The position numbers and the translations under genes are program-made. From Hyphomicrobiales bacterium (GTDB lineage: Bacteria > Pseudomonadota > Alphaproteobacteria > Rhizobiales > JAJFHC01), in the NCBI GenBank assembly GCA_021775835.1, contig JAJFHC010000317.1, forward strand, positions 1-13,848: a DNA stretch of 13,848 nt, in the 5' to 3' direction. A model generated the notes under the pieces. It made no database searches, was not told where the DNA came from, and worked only from the letters and a program-made list of their open reading frames with translations. Positions 1 to 7,388 of the stretch are shown here, piece after piece. Position 1 is the stretch's first letter. Every line of letters starts with the position of its first letter.

Positions 1-298
1 CGCCCTTGAGCCGCAGCACACGTTTTCCGCTGTTTGCCAGTTCCACCAGCCGCAAGGAAATATCACGCTGAACCGGTGATGGCTTGCCACCGCGCTTGCC
101 GGCATATTCCAGGGCGACATCCGGGCCTGCCATGTCCAGAATCTCCGTGTTGACGAGGGCGTCGTAGACGATCACGTCGGCATTCTGCAGGGCATGCAGA
201 CCAAGCAGGGTCATCAGACCGGGGTCTCCGGGTCCCGCTCCCACAAGCCACACCCACCCCGGTTCAAAGGCCGGCAGATCTTTCAACGACACGTTCAT
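1..298 (-). CDS. cobA: Uroporphyrinogen-III C-methyltransferase (SUMT), 5' part only
   Basis: Only the first 99 residues are in the window; the gene continues past the left edge. By family, SUMT transfers two methyl groups from S-adenosylmethionine to uroporphyrinogen III (C2 and C7), giving precorrin-2, the entry point to corrinoids and siroheme. Seen directly: the glycine-rich SAM-binding loop VGAGPGDPGLMTL (residues 19-31), then ADVIVYDALVN (40-50) and AGKRGGKPSPVQRDIS (66-81), all typical of the CobA/CysG-A family. The ATG at 298 gives a normal N-terminus. No Shine-Dalgarno precedes it, and a TAATGT box lies six bases upstream, so the mRNA may be leaderless. It is transcribed away from cbiD across a 102-bp gap. 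Family assignment is firm. Whether the missing C-terminus carries extra domains cannot be seen. Confidence 0.93.
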   Translation of the reverse strand, partial: MNVSLKDLPAFEPGWVWLVGAGPGDPGLMTLLGLHALQNADVIVYDALVNTEILDMAGPDVALEYAGKRGGKPSPVQRDISLRLVELANSGKRVLRLKG

Positions 299-400
299 AG
301 ACGCACATTACACCGGTGCTTTTTGCCTGCATAGTTCGGAAACGACGACTTGGTAACCGAAGCGCTGGTTTCGGAAATCTGCCTGTCCTATAAATGCTTT
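299..400. promoter_or_regulatory. Divergent cobA/cbiD promoter region
   Basis: This 102-bp gap separates the starts of cobA (minus) and cbiD (plus). On the plus strand TATAAA lies at 389-394, exactly six bases before the cbiD ATG. On the minus strand TAATGT lies at 310-305, exactly six bases before the cobA ATG. Neither ATG has a recognisable Shine-Dalgarno. If these are the -10 boxes, transcription would begin at or next to the A of each start codon. The -35 regions are poor matches to consensus, so an activator may be needed. This is inference from motif spacing only. Confidence 0.45.
335..377. repeat. Paired TTCGGAAA motif, possible operator
   Basis: TTCGGAAA occurs twice in the same orientation, at 335-342 and 370-377, with a 35-bp period. 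Read as an inverted pair, TTCGGAAAC (335-343) and GTTTCGGAA (368-376) match at 8 of 9 positions around a 24-bp spacer. The motif lies between the two candidate -10 boxes of cobA and cbiD, where a shared regulator could bind. No regulator family is recognised from the sequence. Confidence 0.3.
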
Positions 401-1489
401 ATGGCGCGCAAACCGGAAGGCGAACTGAGACGGGGATGGACCACGGGAGCGTGCGCCACGGCGGCCACGCGGGCAGCATTTCAAGCCCTTCTCACGCAAG
501 AATTCCCCGATCCGGTTTCAATTGTCCTGCCCAAAGGCGATACCCCTTCCTTCGCGTTGGCGGTCGAAGGCCTCGACACCGACTGGGCCATGGCCGGTAT
601 TGTCAAGGATGCAGGCGACGACCCGGACGTCACCCACGGCGCGCTGATCGTGTCGACCGTGCGCCGGATGTCTGAGGGTCACGGCATTTCCTTCAAGGCA
701 GGTGACGGTGTCGGCACCGTGACCCTTGACGGTCTGCCTGTGCCCGTAGGCGAACCCGCAATAAATCCCGTGCCAAGGCGGCTGATGACCGAACAGATCA
801 TGGAACTGTGCGCGCTGTTCGACGCCCCCTGCGATGTGGAAATCGAGATATCCATCCCCGACGGCGCCCACTTGGCCACCAAGACCTGGAACCCGCGTCT
901 CGGCATCCTCGGCGGGCTTTCCATTCTGGGGACGACGGGCGTTGTGCACCCGTTCTCGTGTTCGGCCTGGATACACTCCATACACCGCGGCATCGATGTC
1001 GCCCGGGCAACCGGCCTGCCCCATGTGGCCGGCGCTACGGGTTCCACCTCCGAGGCTTGCGTTCAGACGCTTTACGGCCTTCCCGACGTTGCCCTGCTCG
1101 ACATGGGCGATTTTGCCGGCGGGCTTCTGAAATACATCAGAAAACATCCCGTGCCGCGCCTGACCATAGCCGGCGGGTTCGGCAAACTGACCAAACTTGG
1201 CCAGGGCCACCTGGATCTGCATTCGGGGCGCAGCCAGGTCTCGTTCGACTGGTTGGCGGCACTCGCTTCCGAACAGGGCGGCAATCCCGCCCTTTGCGAT
1301 GCGATCAGCAATGCCAACACCGCTCTTCAAGCGGTTACAATGGCGACTGAGAAGTCGGTACTGTTGGCCGACGCTGTGGCAGCGCGTGCTTGCGAAACCG
1401 TCGTGGCAACCCTTCGTGGAGCGCCCATAGACGTGGATGTGATTGTGGTTGACCGGAAAGGACAGATCATTGGCCGGGCGCCCGCATAA
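401..1489 (+). CDS. cbiD: Cobalt-precorrin-5B C1-methyltransferase CbiD
   Basis: CbiD (362 residues here) is the C1-methyltransferase of the early-cobalt (anaerobic) corrin pathway. It is unrelated in fold to the other corrin methyltransferases. Seen directly: the family's N-terminal RRGWTTGACATAATRAA (residues 10-26), KDAGDDPDVTHGA (69-81), GILGGLSILGTTGVV (168-182) and AGGFGKLTKLGQGHLDLHS (257-275). The length is usual for the family. The reading frame also contains a TTG at 350, but the 17 extra residues it would add do not look like CbiD, so the ATG at 401 is preferred. There is no Shine-Dalgarno before it. The stop lies inside cobK, whose start is 20 bp upstream. In late-cobalt organisms C1 methylation is normally done by CobF, which is not seen here. 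Confidence 0.93.
   Translation: MARKPEGELRRGWTTGACATAATRAAFQALLTQEFPDPVSIVLPKGDTPSFALAVEGLDTDWAMAGIVKDAGDDPDVTHGALIVSTVRRMSEGHGISFKAGDGVGTVTLDGLPVPVGEPAINPVPRRLMTEQIMELCALFDAPCDVEIEISIPDGAHLATKTWNPRLGILGGLSILGTTGVVHPFSCSAWIHSIHRGIDVARATGLPHVAGATGSTSEACVQTLYGLPDVALLDMGDFAGGLLKYIRKHPVPRLTIAGGFGKLTKLGQGHLDLHSGRSQVSFDWLAALASEQGGNPALCDAISNANTALQAVTMATEKSVLLADAVAARACETVVATLRGAPIDVDVIVVDRKGQIIGRAPA
1455..1462 (+). promoter_or_regulatory. Ribosome-binding site of cobK (decides a TTG start)
   Basis: GGAAAGGA lies inside the last codons of cbiD, seven bases before TTG at 1470. It supports that TTG rather than the TTG at 1443, which would add nine residues with no family likeness and has no such site. 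The overlap suggests translational coupling to cbiD. Confidence 0.65.
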
Positions 1490-2219
1490 AACCGTTCTCA
1501 TTCTTGGCGGCACGGCGGAAGCCAATCAGCTTGCCGAACGGCTCGCCGATGCGGAACATTACCGGGTGATTACATCCCTGGCGGGGCGCACAGCCACGCC
1601 GGTGCTGCCGCGCGGTGAACATCGCCACGGCGGCTTCGGCGGTGTCGATGGCCTTGTGCGCTATCTGTCGGCGGAGAGCGTTGACGCGATCGTCGATGCT
1701 ACCCACCCCTTTGCCGTCCGGATGTCGGCTCACGCCGATGAAGGTGCTGCAAGATCGGGGGTCCCGTGCGTGCGTCTGGCGCGCCCGGAATGGCAGCGGA
1801 CACCGGGTGACACCTGGAACATCGTTCGCGATGAAACCGAAGCCGCCAGCAAACTCCCCGCCGGTGCATGTGCGTTCCTGGCGTTGGGACGACAATACCT
1901 GCAACCGTTTGCTGGCAGGACGGATGTGACTTTCGTGATCCGCATGATCGACCCGCCAGAGAACCTGCCGTTGGCGGGCGCCACAGTCGTCCTCGGCAAG
2001 CCATCTGCAACGGTCGGGGAAGAACAGGCACTCTTCGAGCAACACGAGGTCAGCCACCTTGTCGCCCGCAACAGTGGCGGACAGGCCGGCTACGGCAAGA
2101 TTGAAGCGGCCCGAACCTTGTCGCTGCCGGTTCTCGTCATCGCCAGACCGCCGCATCTTTCGGGCAACACTGTCGCGACCGCCAACGAGGCTCATTCCTG
2201 GGTGTCGGCAAACGCCTAA
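1470..2219 (+). CDS. cobK: Precorrin-6A reductase CobK/CbiJ
   Basis: By family this NAD(P)H-dependent reductase reduces one double bond of precorrin-6A (CobK) or its cobalt form (CbiJ). Seen directly in 249 residues: the N-terminal nucleotide-binding strand-loop LILGGTAEA (residues 10-18), GVDGLVRYL (58-66), the hallmark DATHPFA (76-82), and near the C-terminus NSGGQAGYGKIEAA (201-214). The last is the family's conserved segment closing the active site. The start is TTG at 1470, preceded by GGAAAGGA at seven bases. An upstream in-frame TTG at 1443 is less likely. The gene overlaps the end of cbiD by 20 bp, so the two are one transcription unit. It ends only 10 bp from the stop of cobM on the other strand. 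Sequence alone does not decide whether the substrate carries cobalt. Confidence 0.92.
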   Translation: MAGRPHKTVLILGGTAEANQLAERLADAEHYRVITSLAGRTATPVLPRGEHRHGGFGGVDGLVRYLSAESVDAIVDATHPFAVRMSAHADEGAARSGVPCVRLARPEWQRTPGDTWNIVRDETEAASKLPAGACAFLALGRQYLQPFAGRTDVTFVIRMIDPPENLPLAGATVVLGKPSATVGEEQALFEQHEVSHLVARNSGGQAGYGKIEAARTLSLPVLVIARPPHLSGNTVATANEAHSWVSANA

Positions 2220-2229
2220 GAAAATCCCG

Positions 2230-2997
2230 TCAGGCTTTCTTGCGGCGGGGTCTCAGGACGTGGACATGGTCGGCGTCATAGAGAGCCGAGTCGCGAAACT
2301 CCTTTGCCGCCAGGGCCGGTCCCACAAAAATCAGTGCCGTGCGCGTCAGCTTGGCCGCCCGGACTTTGGCCTTGATGTCACTCAGCGTGCCATGAAGGAA
2401 GGACTGGTCGGGCCAGCCCACACGAAACGCCACAATGACCGGGCAGTCCGCGCCATAAAGCGGGATCAGGTCCTTTTCGATCCTGTGCAGATTGCGCACC
2501 GATAGATGGATTGCGAGAGTGGCGCCGGAGCGACCCAGAGTCACAAGGTCCTCGCCTTCAGGCATGTTCGACGATTTCATGGACGTGCGGGTCACAATCA
2601 CGGTCTGGCAGATTTCCGGCACTGTGAGTTCCATGCCCAGTGCCGCGGCGGCGGCGGCAAATGCTGGAACGCCCGGGGTCACGTCGTAGTCGATACCGGC
2701 CTTCTCCAACCGTCGGATCTGCTCGGCAATAGCACCGTAGAGCGAGGGATCGCCCGAGTGGACCCGCGCGACATCTTCTCCACGCTCGTGAGCGGCAACC
2801 ATTTCTTCGATAATGTCCTCGAGAGTCATGGGGGCGGTATCGAGCACGCGTGCACCGTCGGGTGCACAGGCGATCACCTGTTCAGGGACAAGCGATCCGG
2901 CATAAAGACATACAGGGCAGCTTTCTATCAGCCGCTGCCCGCGCACCGTGATGAGATCAGGGGCACCCGGGCCGGCTCCAATAAAGTGAACTGTCAT
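2230..2997 (-). CDS. cobM: Precorrin-4 C11-methyltransferase CobM (CbiF type)
   Basis: This SAM-dependent methyltransferase (255 residues) adds the C11 methyl group to precorrin-4 or its cobalt form. Seen directly: the SAM loop FIGAGPGAPDLITVRG (residues 5-20), YAGSLVPEQV (32-41), HSGDPSLYGA (80-89) and TPGVPAFAAAA (107-117). These are the CobM/CbiF signature of the corrin/tetrapyrrole methyltransferase superfamily. It is the last gene of the operon. Its ATG overlaps the TGA of the CbiG-CobJ gene (ATGA, 2997-2994), and GGAAGAGAG in the end of that gene can serve as ribosome-binding site. Length is normal and no motif is missing. The C-terminus is rich in basic residues (RPRRKKA). No terminator is obvious before the convergent cobK. 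Confidence 0.95.
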   Translation of the reverse strand: MTVHFIGAGPGAPDLITVRGQRLIESCPVCLYAGSLVPEQVIACAPDGARVLDTAPMTLEDIIEEMVAAHERGEDVARVHSGDPSLYGAIAEQIRRLEKAGIDYDVTPGVPAFAAAAAALGMELTVPEICQTVIVTRTSMKSSNMPEGEDLVTLGRSGATLAIHLSVRNLHRIEKDLIPLYGADCPVIVAFRVGWPDQSFLHGTLSDIKAKVRAAKLTRTALIFVGPALAAKEFRDSALYDADHVHVLRPRRKKA

Positions 2998-4826
2998 TGT
3001 GCGGCACTCTCTTCCAGCTTCACGGCATAGCCGCGGGGTGTGAATACATTTCGCGAACCATCTCCGCGATCAAGAACTCTGGTCTCACTCGATCCGACAA
3101 CAACCACGGTGAGCATGTCGACATCGTCGACGGACAGATCCGTAAGAGTGACCACCCGGCAGGTCTGCCCGGGACGACCCAGATTCGTTGCAAGAATAAC
3201 CGGCGTGTCCGCCGGTCTGTGGCTCAGCAGGATTTCCCTGGCGCGCGCCAATTGCGTTCGCCTGCGCATGGATACCGGATTGTAAAAAGCAATCACGAAG
3301 TCGCCACGACCGGCGGCCTCGACTCGTTGTTCGATTACCGTCCAGGGGGTCAGGAGATCCGACAATGATATGGTGCAGAAATCGTGGCCAAGGGGTGCGC
3401 CGGCGACAGCGGCAGCAGCCTGCAAGGCGGAAATACCGGGCGACACGGTGATCTGTGAACGCCTAGCTGCAGCACTCACGCCGCCCTTGTCCCCGTCCCG
3501 GTCAAGCAGTTCATAGACGAGTGCGGCCATCGCATAGATACCGGCATCGCCCGAGCAGACCAGAGCCACATTGCGCCCCTCGCCGGCCAGTTCGAGTGCG
3601 TGACGGACGCGGTCCTCCTCGCCGCCCAGCGGGAAATCGTGCCGGGTCTTGCCTTCTGCAAGCGATGCGAGCAGGTCGATGTAAAGCGTGTAACCGACAA
3701 TGTCCTGAGCCTCGTAAACGAGTCTGGTGGCTTCGGGACTGCGCCACTCGTCCTTGCCGGGACCTAAGCCAATGACCGAGAGAACACCTCGTGGACACCC
3801 TGTCGCCGAGACGTCGATCGGCGCCGGTGCGACGGCGATGGCGCAGGTCGCCCGAGCCGACTTCCGCTTTGCGACAATAAGGTCACCCTCGTTTCCGGCC
3901 GCCGCCAGGGCGGCACCCTCGGCGACGCCGTGACAACCGACTTCGGCAAACACGACATCGGATGGATTCTGCAGACGGGGGGCTTCGCGTTCCAGCCGGG
4001 CTGCATCAAAAAATCGGGCGCGGGCACCCAGCGACCGCGCCGCGGCGTGGACCGCTGCCTCATCGGCCTTGACGTCAATCGAAGCGACGACCGCCACGGA
4101 GGATTCCGCCAGACCGGCCTCATGTAGCGTTGACTGAACCAACCCGATCAATTCATCCGGATCACAACCGCGTTCACAACCGACACCCACACACAGAACC
4201 TTCGGATGATACACCAGTTCGCCGAACCCGGGTTCATGACGCTCCTGTGTGACGGTCAGTTTGAGCGTTGCGTTTTCTGCCAACGGAAGATCCGAGGACT
4301 CCAGCCAGGGCGCCTTTCCGTTCAATTCAATTTTTGATCCCGCCAGCAAGTCAGCCATGACAGGCTTGGCCGCTTCCGGATTTGCCAAGACCCATCCTTC
4401 AGGCGGCTGGTCGAGCGCCACATCGAAGCGCACGTCCCCGGCTGTCGTAATGGCGGCATGCCCCTCCAGGAGAGTTGCAATCTCACGCGCCAGATCATTG
4501 GCGCCCCTGTGTCCGCCGAGCAGGGGCACGACGCTCGCCCCGTCCTCTGACACCGCAATGACGGGCGGTTCGCGCAGTTTGTCTTCAAGGTCGGGGGCCA
4601 GGATCCGAATTGCCGCGCCGGCTGAAAACACGGCGATGACCGGTCGACCCTCGGCAAACAGCGACCGCAGGTGGTCGGACGCATTCTCGAAACCCACGTC
4701 ACGCTGGCTCACGCGCGACGTCAGTCCGTGAATCTGCGCGCCGTCCAGCGCGTCCTTTATGATCCGACCGGTTGCCAGTGCGGAGTCGGTGAGCAGAACA
4801 ACAGCCGGCGCCATCAGTCCGTCCAT
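2994..4826 (-). CDS. cobJ: CbiG-CobJ fusion: cobalt-precorrin-5A hydrolase / precorrin-3B C17-methyltransferase
   Basis: This is one 610-residue protein with two enzymes. Residues 1 to about 340 are a complete CbiG: N-terminal domain with AVFSAGAAIRILAP (65-78) and PLLGGHRGANDLA (101-113), a linker, then the C-terminal domain with CVGVGCERG (212-220) and EVGCHGVAEGAAL (295-307). Residues about 348-605 are CobJ/CbiH: SAM loop VIGLGPG (351-357), CSGDAGIYAMA (424-434), SPGISALQAAAA (462-473), FYNP (514-517). By family, CobJ contracts the ring and methylates C17. CbiG opens the resulting delta-lactone and releases the two-carbon fragment in the early-cobalt pathway. ATG 4826 has a strong AAGGGAGG six bases upstream; an in-frame ATG at 4814 just after the cobI stop is an alternative. 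The gene overlaps cobI by 13 bp and cobM by 4 bp. Such fusions are known in proteobacteria. Confidence 0.93.
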   Translation of the reverse strand: MDGLMAPAVVLLTDSALATGRIIKDALDGAQIHGLTSRVSQRDVGFENASDHLRSLFAEGRPVIAVFSAGAAIRILAPDLEDKLREPPVIAVSEDGASVVPLLGGHRGANDLAREIATLLEGHAAITTAGDVRFDVALDQPPEGWVLANPEAAKPVMADLLAGSKIELNGKAPWLESSDLPLAENATLKLTVTQERHEPGFGELVYHPKVLCVGVGCERGCDPDELIGLVQSTLHEAGLAESSVAVVASIDVKADEAAVHAAARSLGARARFFDAARLEREAPRLQNPSDVVFAEVGCHGVAEGAALAAAGNEGDLIVAKRKSARATCAIAVAPAPIDVSATGCPRGVLSVIGLGPGKDEWRSPEATRLVYEAQDIVGYTLYIDLLASLAEGKTRHDFPLGGEEDRVRHALELAGEGRNVALVCSGDAGIYAMAALVYELLDRDGDKGGVSAAARRSQITVSPGISALQAAAAVAGAPLGHDFCTISLSDLLTPWTVIEQRVEAAGRGDFVIAFYNPVSMRRRTQLARAREILLSHRPADTPVILATNLGRPGQTCRVVTLTDLSVDDVDMLTVVVVGSSETRVLDRGDGSRNVFTPRGYAVKLEESAAQ

Positions 4827-5536
4827 GGCTCGCCTCCCTTGTAGACAAGAATCATGGAAAAATAAGGCGCTCTCTCGCCATCGAAATCGGTGAGCGGACT
4901 GACAATCTGGTTTTCAAGCGTCGCCCGTTCGACATATCCGCACGACTCCGCAATGCCCAGCTGATCGAGAACACGGCGGACTTTTTCATAATGGCGACCG
5001 ACCTTTATGATGGCCGCCGCTTCCGCAGTCTCCAACCGTTTACGCAATTCATCTTCCTCAAGCGGGGCGGGAATGATGCTGAGGACATCGTTGCGCGCCG
5101 CCAGTGGGCGCCCGAAGGCCGCCGCACAAGCGGTCAGAGAAGACACCCCCGGCACAACGTCGACCGTGTGATGCTTAGCCAGTCGGGCAAACAGATACAT
5201 GAAGGATCCATAGAAAAACGGATCACCCTCACACAATACCGCCACGTCCTGGCCACCGGAGAGTCGGTTTGAAATCTTTGCCGCCGCCTCATCATAGACA
5301 TCCTGGGCCGGGAACCGTTCCGGGCGCATGGGAATGACAATCGGCAGTTCCTCGACGCCAGCAGGCAGAAAGCCTGCAACGATGGACCTGGCAAAGCTGT
5401 CGCCATCGTCGGGCGCGGGATAGGCGACGACCGGGCACGCCTGCAAAAGACGGTGGGCCTTCAGGGTTACGAGTTCCGGGTCACCGGGACCAACGCCAAG
5501 TCCGTAGAGCGTTCCGTTTTCTGCCGCCATCGTCAT
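4814..5536 (-). CDS. cobI: Precorrin-2 C20-methyltransferase CobI (CbiL type)
   Basis: By family, CobI methylates C20 of precorrin-2 (or of cobalt-factor II in the CbiL case), giving the trimethylated intermediate used by CobJ. Seen directly in 240 residues: GVGPGDPELVTLKA (residues 14-27), the CobI-specific CEGDPFFYGSFMYL (102-115) and VVPGVSS (127-133). The ATG at 5536 overlaps the cobL stop as ATGA (5536-5533), the same junction as elsewhere in this operon. An in-frame upstream start at 5587 would add 17 unlike residues inside cobL and is rejected. A second ATG two codons later (5530) is also possible. CobI and CbiL are close relatives and differ mainly in whether the substrate carries cobalt, so with cbiX in the same operon the natural substrate is open. 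Confidence 0.94.
   Translation of the reverse strand: MTMAAENGTLYGLGVGPGDPELVTLKAHRLLQACPVVAYPAPDDGDSFARSIVAGFLPAGVEELPIVIPMRPERFPAQDVYDEAAAKISNRLSGGQDVAVLCEGDPFFYGSFMYLFARLAKHHTVDVVPGVSSLTACAAAFGRPLAARNDVLSIIPAPLEEDELRKRLETAEAAAIIKVGRHYEKVRRVLDQLGIAESCGYVERATLENQIVSPLTDFDGERAPYFSMILVYKGGEPWTD
4833..4840 (-). promoter_or_regulatory. Ribosome-binding site of the cbiG-cobJ gene
   Basis: AAGGGAGG, read on the minus strand, lies inside the 3' end of cobI, six bases before ATG at 4826. It favours that start over the ATG at 4814. Confidence 0.6.
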
Positions 5537-6744
5537 GTCCACGGTTTGCTCGTCTGCCACTGGGTCACCGTCATCTGCGGCCGCCATCCGAAATAGGGCC
5601 CGACCGGTTCAGCCCGCGAGACCGATAGTCTGGTCAGGGAGCCACCGTGAAGACCATGCAGTTGGGAGATCCGGGATTCGCCTTCCAGCGTGACCACATT
5701 GGCAACCATTCTACCGCCTGGCCTGAGGGCTTTCCAGCAAGCTTCAAACAATCCCTCGCCGGAAATTCCGCCACCGATGAAAACCGCATCCGGCACGGGT
5801 AGATCTTCAAGGCCTTGTGGTGCGGTCTGCGAAATCACCTTGAGGCCCGGCACACCCAGAGCGAGCGCGTTCTGTGCAATCATCGCACATCGCTCGGCCT
5901 GTCTTTCGACGCCGAATGCCGTGGCGCCCGGGCTTGAACGCATCCATTCGACGGCCACGGAACCGCAACCGGCTCCGATGTCCCAAAGTACCGCTCCCGG
6001 GAAAGGTGCCAGAGCGGCCAGCGTCATGGCACGGACTTCACGCTTGGTCATCTGACCATCGTGATGGAAGGCTGCATCCGGGAGACCCGGTACCCTTGGC
6101 GTCACAACCGCATCAGGCCCTCCAACACATTCAACAGCAATAGTGTTGAAATCCCGCGAGGCGGTATCGCTCCAGTCACGTGCCCGTTCCTGTTGTCGGC
6201 TTTCGTCGGGGCCGCCCATGTGCTCGAGAACTGTGACCACGCTGTCACCAAAGCCGCGCTCGACCAGCACATTGGCCACTTTGGCCGGCGTTGCCCCACT
6301 GTCACTCAGGATCAGCAACCGGGCACGGGGCTGGATAAAGGCGTGGATCAATTCAAGCGGCCGGCCGTGGAGGGTGAGCGTTTCGATATCGGCCAAAGGC
6401 CAGCCGAGGCGTGCACAGGCAAGACTGAAAGCCGAAGGCGCCGGAACAATGGTCATTTCGGCTACAGGAAGGCGTTTGGTAAGGGTCACCCCGACGCCAA
6501 AACACATGGGATCGCCGGTTGCGAGAACGCACAGCCGGGAGCCGCGACGGGCGACGATTTCGTCGATTATTGCTGTCAACGGCGAAGGCCAGGACAGTTT
6601 TTCGCGATCGTCGGTCGGCAGCATGTCCAGGTGCCGTTCACCGCCGATAAAACTCTCGGCTGAGTCAATCAGCGCACGGGCGGCCGGTGCCAAACCGTCA
6701 AGACCGTCGTCTCCGATTCCAATTACCGAAAGCCAGGGGTTCAT
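5533..6744 (-). CDS. cobL: Precorrin-6Y C5,15-methyltransferase (decarboxylating) CobL
   Basis: CobL is a two-domain enzyme equal to a CbiE-CbiT fusion. It methylates C5 and C15 and removes the acetate carboxyl at C12, giving precorrin-8. Seen in 403 residues: an N-terminal CobL/CbiE methyltransferase domain (about 1-205) with VIGIGDDGLDGL (7-18) and ATGDPMCFGVG (75-85). The C-terminal CbiT-like Rossmann methyltransferase (about 225-400) shows the substrate-side DGQMTKREVRA (229-239) and SAM motif I WDIGAGCGSVAVEW (254-267). The start is ATG 6744, with GGGGAAG seven bases before it, overlapping the cobH stop as ATGA. The frame is open upstream to about 7086, but that part is antisense-like and not CobL. 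Both catalytic halves appear complete. Confidence 0.95.
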   Translation of the reverse strand: MNPWLSVIGIGDDGLDGLAPAARALIDSAESFIGGERHLDMLPTDDREKLSWPSPLTAIIDEIVARRGSRLCVLATGDPMCFGVGVTLTKRLPVAEMTIVPAPSAFSLACARLGWPLADIETLTLHGRPLELIHAFIQPRARLLILSDSGATPAKVANVLVERGFGDSVVTVLEHMGGPDESRQQERARDWSDTASRDFNTIAVECVGGPDAVVTPRVPGLPDAAFHHDGQMTKREVRAMTLAALAPFPGAVLWDIGAGCGSVAVEWMRSSPGATAFGVERQAERCAMIAQNALALGVPGLKVISQTAPQGLEDLPVPDAVFIGGGISGEGLFEACWKALRPGGRMVANVVTLEGESRISQLHGLHGGSLTRLSVSRAEPVGPYFGWRPQMTVTQWQTSKPWT

Positions 6745-7385
6745 CGCCCGGCTTCCCCGCAAAGAGCGTTGACCGCCGCCGACGCCATGGCGCTGCCGCC
6801 CCTGCGCCCAAGGAGGGTCACAAACGGAACCCCTCGCGCGTTGGCGGCGAGTTCTGCCTTGGATTCGGCAGCACCGACAAATCCAACCGGAAACCCAAGG
6901 ATCAGTGCTGGCCTGGGAGCACCGTCGTCGAGCCGCTCGAGAAGCCGGAAAAGTGCCGTGGGCGCGTTGCCGATGGCGACGACCGCGCCGGTCAGGTCTG
7001 CCGACCAGAGATCGACGGCCGCCGCCGACCGGGTGGTCTGTTGGGCGCGGGCTAGGTCCGGTACGCTGTCGTCGTTGAGTGTGCAAAGGACCCGGTTACC
7101 GGCGGGCAGTCTCGAAGAAATGATCCCCGACCTCACCATCTCACAATCGGAATAAATGACCGCACCAGCGCGAAGGGCCTTCTTTCCACATTCAGCAGCT
7201 CCCTCACTGAAAGACAGGTCGCTCACGATATCAGGCATACCGCACGCGTGAACCACGCGGACGGCCAGCGTCGCCATGGCGTCGCTCATGCCACCAATTG
7301 CTGTCTCCCGGCGCACGGTCTCGAATGACTGTGCGTAGATTGCCGCCGGGTCTTTCAGATAGTCCACTGAATGTGTCTCGTGCAC
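6741..7385 (-). CDS. cobH: Precorrin-8X methylmutase CobH
   Basis: CobH (CbiC) moves the methyl group from C11 to C12, turning precorrin-8 into hydrogenobyrinic acid (or its cobalt form into cobyrinic acid). Seen in 214 residues: SFETVRRE (20-27), the segment RVVHACGM (43-50) holding the conserved catalytic histidine (His46), AVIYSDCEMVRSGI (75-88), and the C-terminal half with AIGNAPTALF and LGFPVGFVGAAESK. The start is GTG at 7385, three bases after the cbiX stop, with GGTGAG at the end of cbiX as a plausible ribosome-binding site. It overlaps cobL by 4 bp at its 3' end. Length and motifs are normal for the family. Confidence 0.95.
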   Translation of the reverse strand: MHETHSVDYLKDPAAIYAQSFETVRRETAIGGMSDAMATLAVRVVHACGMPDIVSDLSFSEGAAECGKKALRAGAVIYSDCEMVRSGIISSRLPAGNRVLCTLNDDSVPDLARAQQTTRSAAAVDLWSADLTGAVVAIGNAPTALFRLLERLDDGAPRPALILGFPVGFVGAAESKAELAANARGVPFVTLLGRRGGSAMASAAVNALCGEAGR

Positions 7386-7388
7386 TTG

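Noticed and set aside
350..400. TTG at 350 as the start of cbiD
   Set aside because: The 17 extra residues are unlike CbiD N-termini and overlap the likely -10 box. ATG 401 fits family length.
518..1525. A 335-residue open frame on the minus strand opposite cbiD
   Set aside because: No recognisable domain, and it lies across strongly supported cbiD and the start of cobK. Long shadow frames are expected at this GC content.
6745..7086. Upstream extension of the cobL frame
   Set aside because: The extra 114 residues overlap cobH, are Arg-rich and have no family likeness. ATG 6744 has a good ribosome-binding site and an ATGA junction.
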